From contig CAKUKT010000101.1 of the NCBI GenBank assembly GCA_934663655.1, positions 1 through 8,184 on the forward strand: a DNA stretch of 8,184 nt. Reading direction: 5' to 3'. This stretch comes from an uncultured Victivallaceae bacterium. GTDB lineage: Bacteria; Verrucomicrobiota; Lentisphaeria; Victivallales; Victivallaceae. Below the pieces are notes generated by a model. It was not told the DNA's origin. It was given only the letters and a program-made list of their open reading frames with translations, and made no database searches. Below are positions 7,476 through 8,184 of this stretch, piece by piece (the stretch's first letter is position 1; each line of letters begins with the position of its first letter). A program made the position numbers and the translations under genes.

Positions 7476-7505
7476 TCTGCACCTCTCTATGTTGATTAGC
7501 AATAA

Positions 7506-7511
7506 ATTATA
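7506..7511 (-). promoter_or_regulatory. Second possible -10 element (TATAAT)
   Basis: A perfect TATAAT on the minus strand lies 30 nt upstream of the GTG start. No convincing -35 box stands at the right distance (the best is CTGATG with a 16-nt spacer), so this could be a proximal promoter or simply AT-rich leader sequence. Confidence 0.25.
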
Positions 7512-7542
7512 TAGAAAAAACTTTCTTCATCAGCCCATACGG

Positions 7543-7564
7543 CGTCCCGGTTTCCGGCCGGACG
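7543..7564 (-). other. GC-rich hairpin in the operon leader
   Basis: The two sides CGTCC and GGACG, continued by CGG/CCG around an AAA triloop, give an 8-bp GC-rich stem with a 3-nt bulge. If transcription starts at the upstream promoter, this hairpin forms near the 5' end of the mRNA. It has no U-run directly after it, so it does not look like a rarA terminator. Confidence 0.35.
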
Positions 7565-7584
7565 GCGCAATTCATTCGTCTATA

Positions 7585-7613
7585 ACTATACACCAAACCG
7601 GGGTAAATATCAA
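7585..7613 (-). promoter_or_regulatory. Sigma70-type promoter for the SPFH operon
   Basis: On the minus strand, TTGATA (7608-7613) and TATAGT (7585-7590) are separated by exactly 17 nt; each matches the consensus box in 5 of 6 positions. The start of transcription would be near 7578, giving a leader of about 100 nt before the GTG of the polytopic SPFH gene. It lies in the only sizeable gap of the window (162 bp), just after rarA, which fits an operon start. Confidence 0.55.
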
Positions 7614-7637
7614 ATAAAATCACCCGGCTGACAAAAA

Positions 7638-8184
7638 TTATTGAGGATTTTTTTCGCGTCGCAACCGCTCCCAATAGGCCAGACGACGGGAAATATCCCG
7701 CTCAAAACCGCGTTCGACCGGATAGTAGAAACGCTGGCGTCCCATCTTCTCCGGAAAGTAGTTCTGACCGGAAAATCCGTCCGGATCATCGTGATCGTAA
7801 TGGTAATCGCGTCCGTAACCGAGATCCTTCATCAACCCGGTCGGCGCATTGAGTATGTGTTTCGGCGGAGTAAGCGAGCTGTACTGACGCGCCGCGCGCT
7901 GCGCCGAAAGCATCGCCTTGTAGGCCGCATTGGATTTGGGAGCCGTGCCAAGGTAGATCACCAGTTCGATAATCGCGAGCTCCCCCTCCGGAGAACCGAG
8001 ACGTTCGTAGGCATCCCACGCCGCGATCGCCAGCTGCAGCGCCTGCGGATCGGCCAGCCCGATATCCTCGGCTGCGAAACGGGTCAAACGACGAAGCAGA
8101 TAAACCGGATCTTCTCCTCCCGCCAGCATTCGCGACGCCCAGTAGAGCGCCGCATCAGTGTCCGAGCCGCGCAAGGATTTATGC
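7638..8184 (-). CDS. rarA: RarA/MgsA replication-associated recombination ATPase, C-terminal part (cut by window edge)
   Basis: This is the last ~182 residues of a RarA (MgsA/WRNIP1 family) clamp-loader-like AAA+ ATPase, which acts at stalled replication forks. The reading frame runs to the right edge with no start; the first visible residues are HKSLRGSDTDAALYWASRML, a well-known block after the AAA+ core. Further family blocks are GEDPVYLLRRLTRFAAEDIG, LGSPEGEL, APKSNAAY, NAPTGLMKDLGYGRDYHY and the closing PVERGFERDISRRLAYW. These form the helical oligomerisation region that makes RarA a tetramer. The ATPase motifs lie outside the window. The gene ends in TAA at 7638 and is followed by a 162-bp gap carrying the promoter of the next operon, so the two are probably separate transcription units, although no clear terminator is seen between them. 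Confidence 0.95.
   Translation of the reverse strand, partial: HKSLRGSDTDAALYWASRMLAGGEDPVYLLRRLTRFAAEDIGLADPQALQLAIAAWDAYERLGSPEGELAIIELVIYLGTAPKSNAAYKAMLSAQRAARQYSSLTPPKHILNAPTGLMKDLGYGRDYHYDHDDPDGFSGQNYFPEKMGRQRFYYPVERGFERDISRRLAYWERLRREKNPQ

Noticed and set aside
7476..7502. TTG at 7502 as the start of the polytopic SPFH gene
   Set aside because: There is no Shine-Dalgarno before it and the added nine residues look non-conserved. The GTG at 7475 has GAGAGG at ideal spacing.
7598..7630. CCGGGT...ACCCCGG inverted repeat after rarA as an intrinsic terminator
   Set aside because: The stem is short with a bulge and a long loop, is not followed by a U-run, and overlaps the promoter elements.
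7638..8174. A complete 178-aa gene starting at 8174
   Set aside because: The apparent start is a TTG inside the conserved HKSLRGSD block of RarA and the frame continues through the window edge, so it is a partial gene.

Overview
The window is one tightly packed block of genes that all read leftward (minus strand). In transcription order they are: the 3' part of rarA (7638-8184); a 162-bp gap with a good sigma70-type promoter; then six genes that look like one operon. These encode a large polytopic membrane protein ending in an SPFH/HflK-like domain (5499-7475), an HflC homologue (4551-5471), an HflK homologue (3378-4517), a P1B-type heavy-metal transporting ATPase with a His/Cys-rich N-terminus (1292-3376), an ABC transporter ATPase (104-1273), and the first 36 codons of what is probably its ABC-2 type permease (1-107, cut by the window edge). 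Gaps inside the operon are 27, 33, 1 and 18 nt, followed by a 4-nt ATGA overlap, so co-transcription and translational coupling are likely.

Organism: a moderately GC-rich Gram-negative-type bacterium. From memory of the families, a polytopic SPFH protein next to HflC/HflK-type proteins, a metal P-type ATPase and an ABC-2 transporter resembles the PVC superphylum (Lentisphaerae/Victivallales, Verrucomicrobia, Planctomycetes), with Lentisphaerae my best guess. This is inference; there is no rRNA or other decisive marker in the window.

How the genes may work together: HflK and HflC are single-pass membrane proteins whose SPFH domains sit on the periplasmic side and, in E. coli, form a cage around the membrane zinc protease FtsH. 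Here a third SPFH protein with about seven membrane helices is encoded first. Its charge distribution puts its SPFH domain on the same (periplasmic) side, so a three-component assembly is plausible. The metal ATPase and ABC exporter genes downstream suggest a membrane or envelope homeostasis locus, but a functional link is not shown by sequence alone. No mobile element, CRISPR array, tRNA or rRNA was seen. The plus strand carries only long shadow reading frames.
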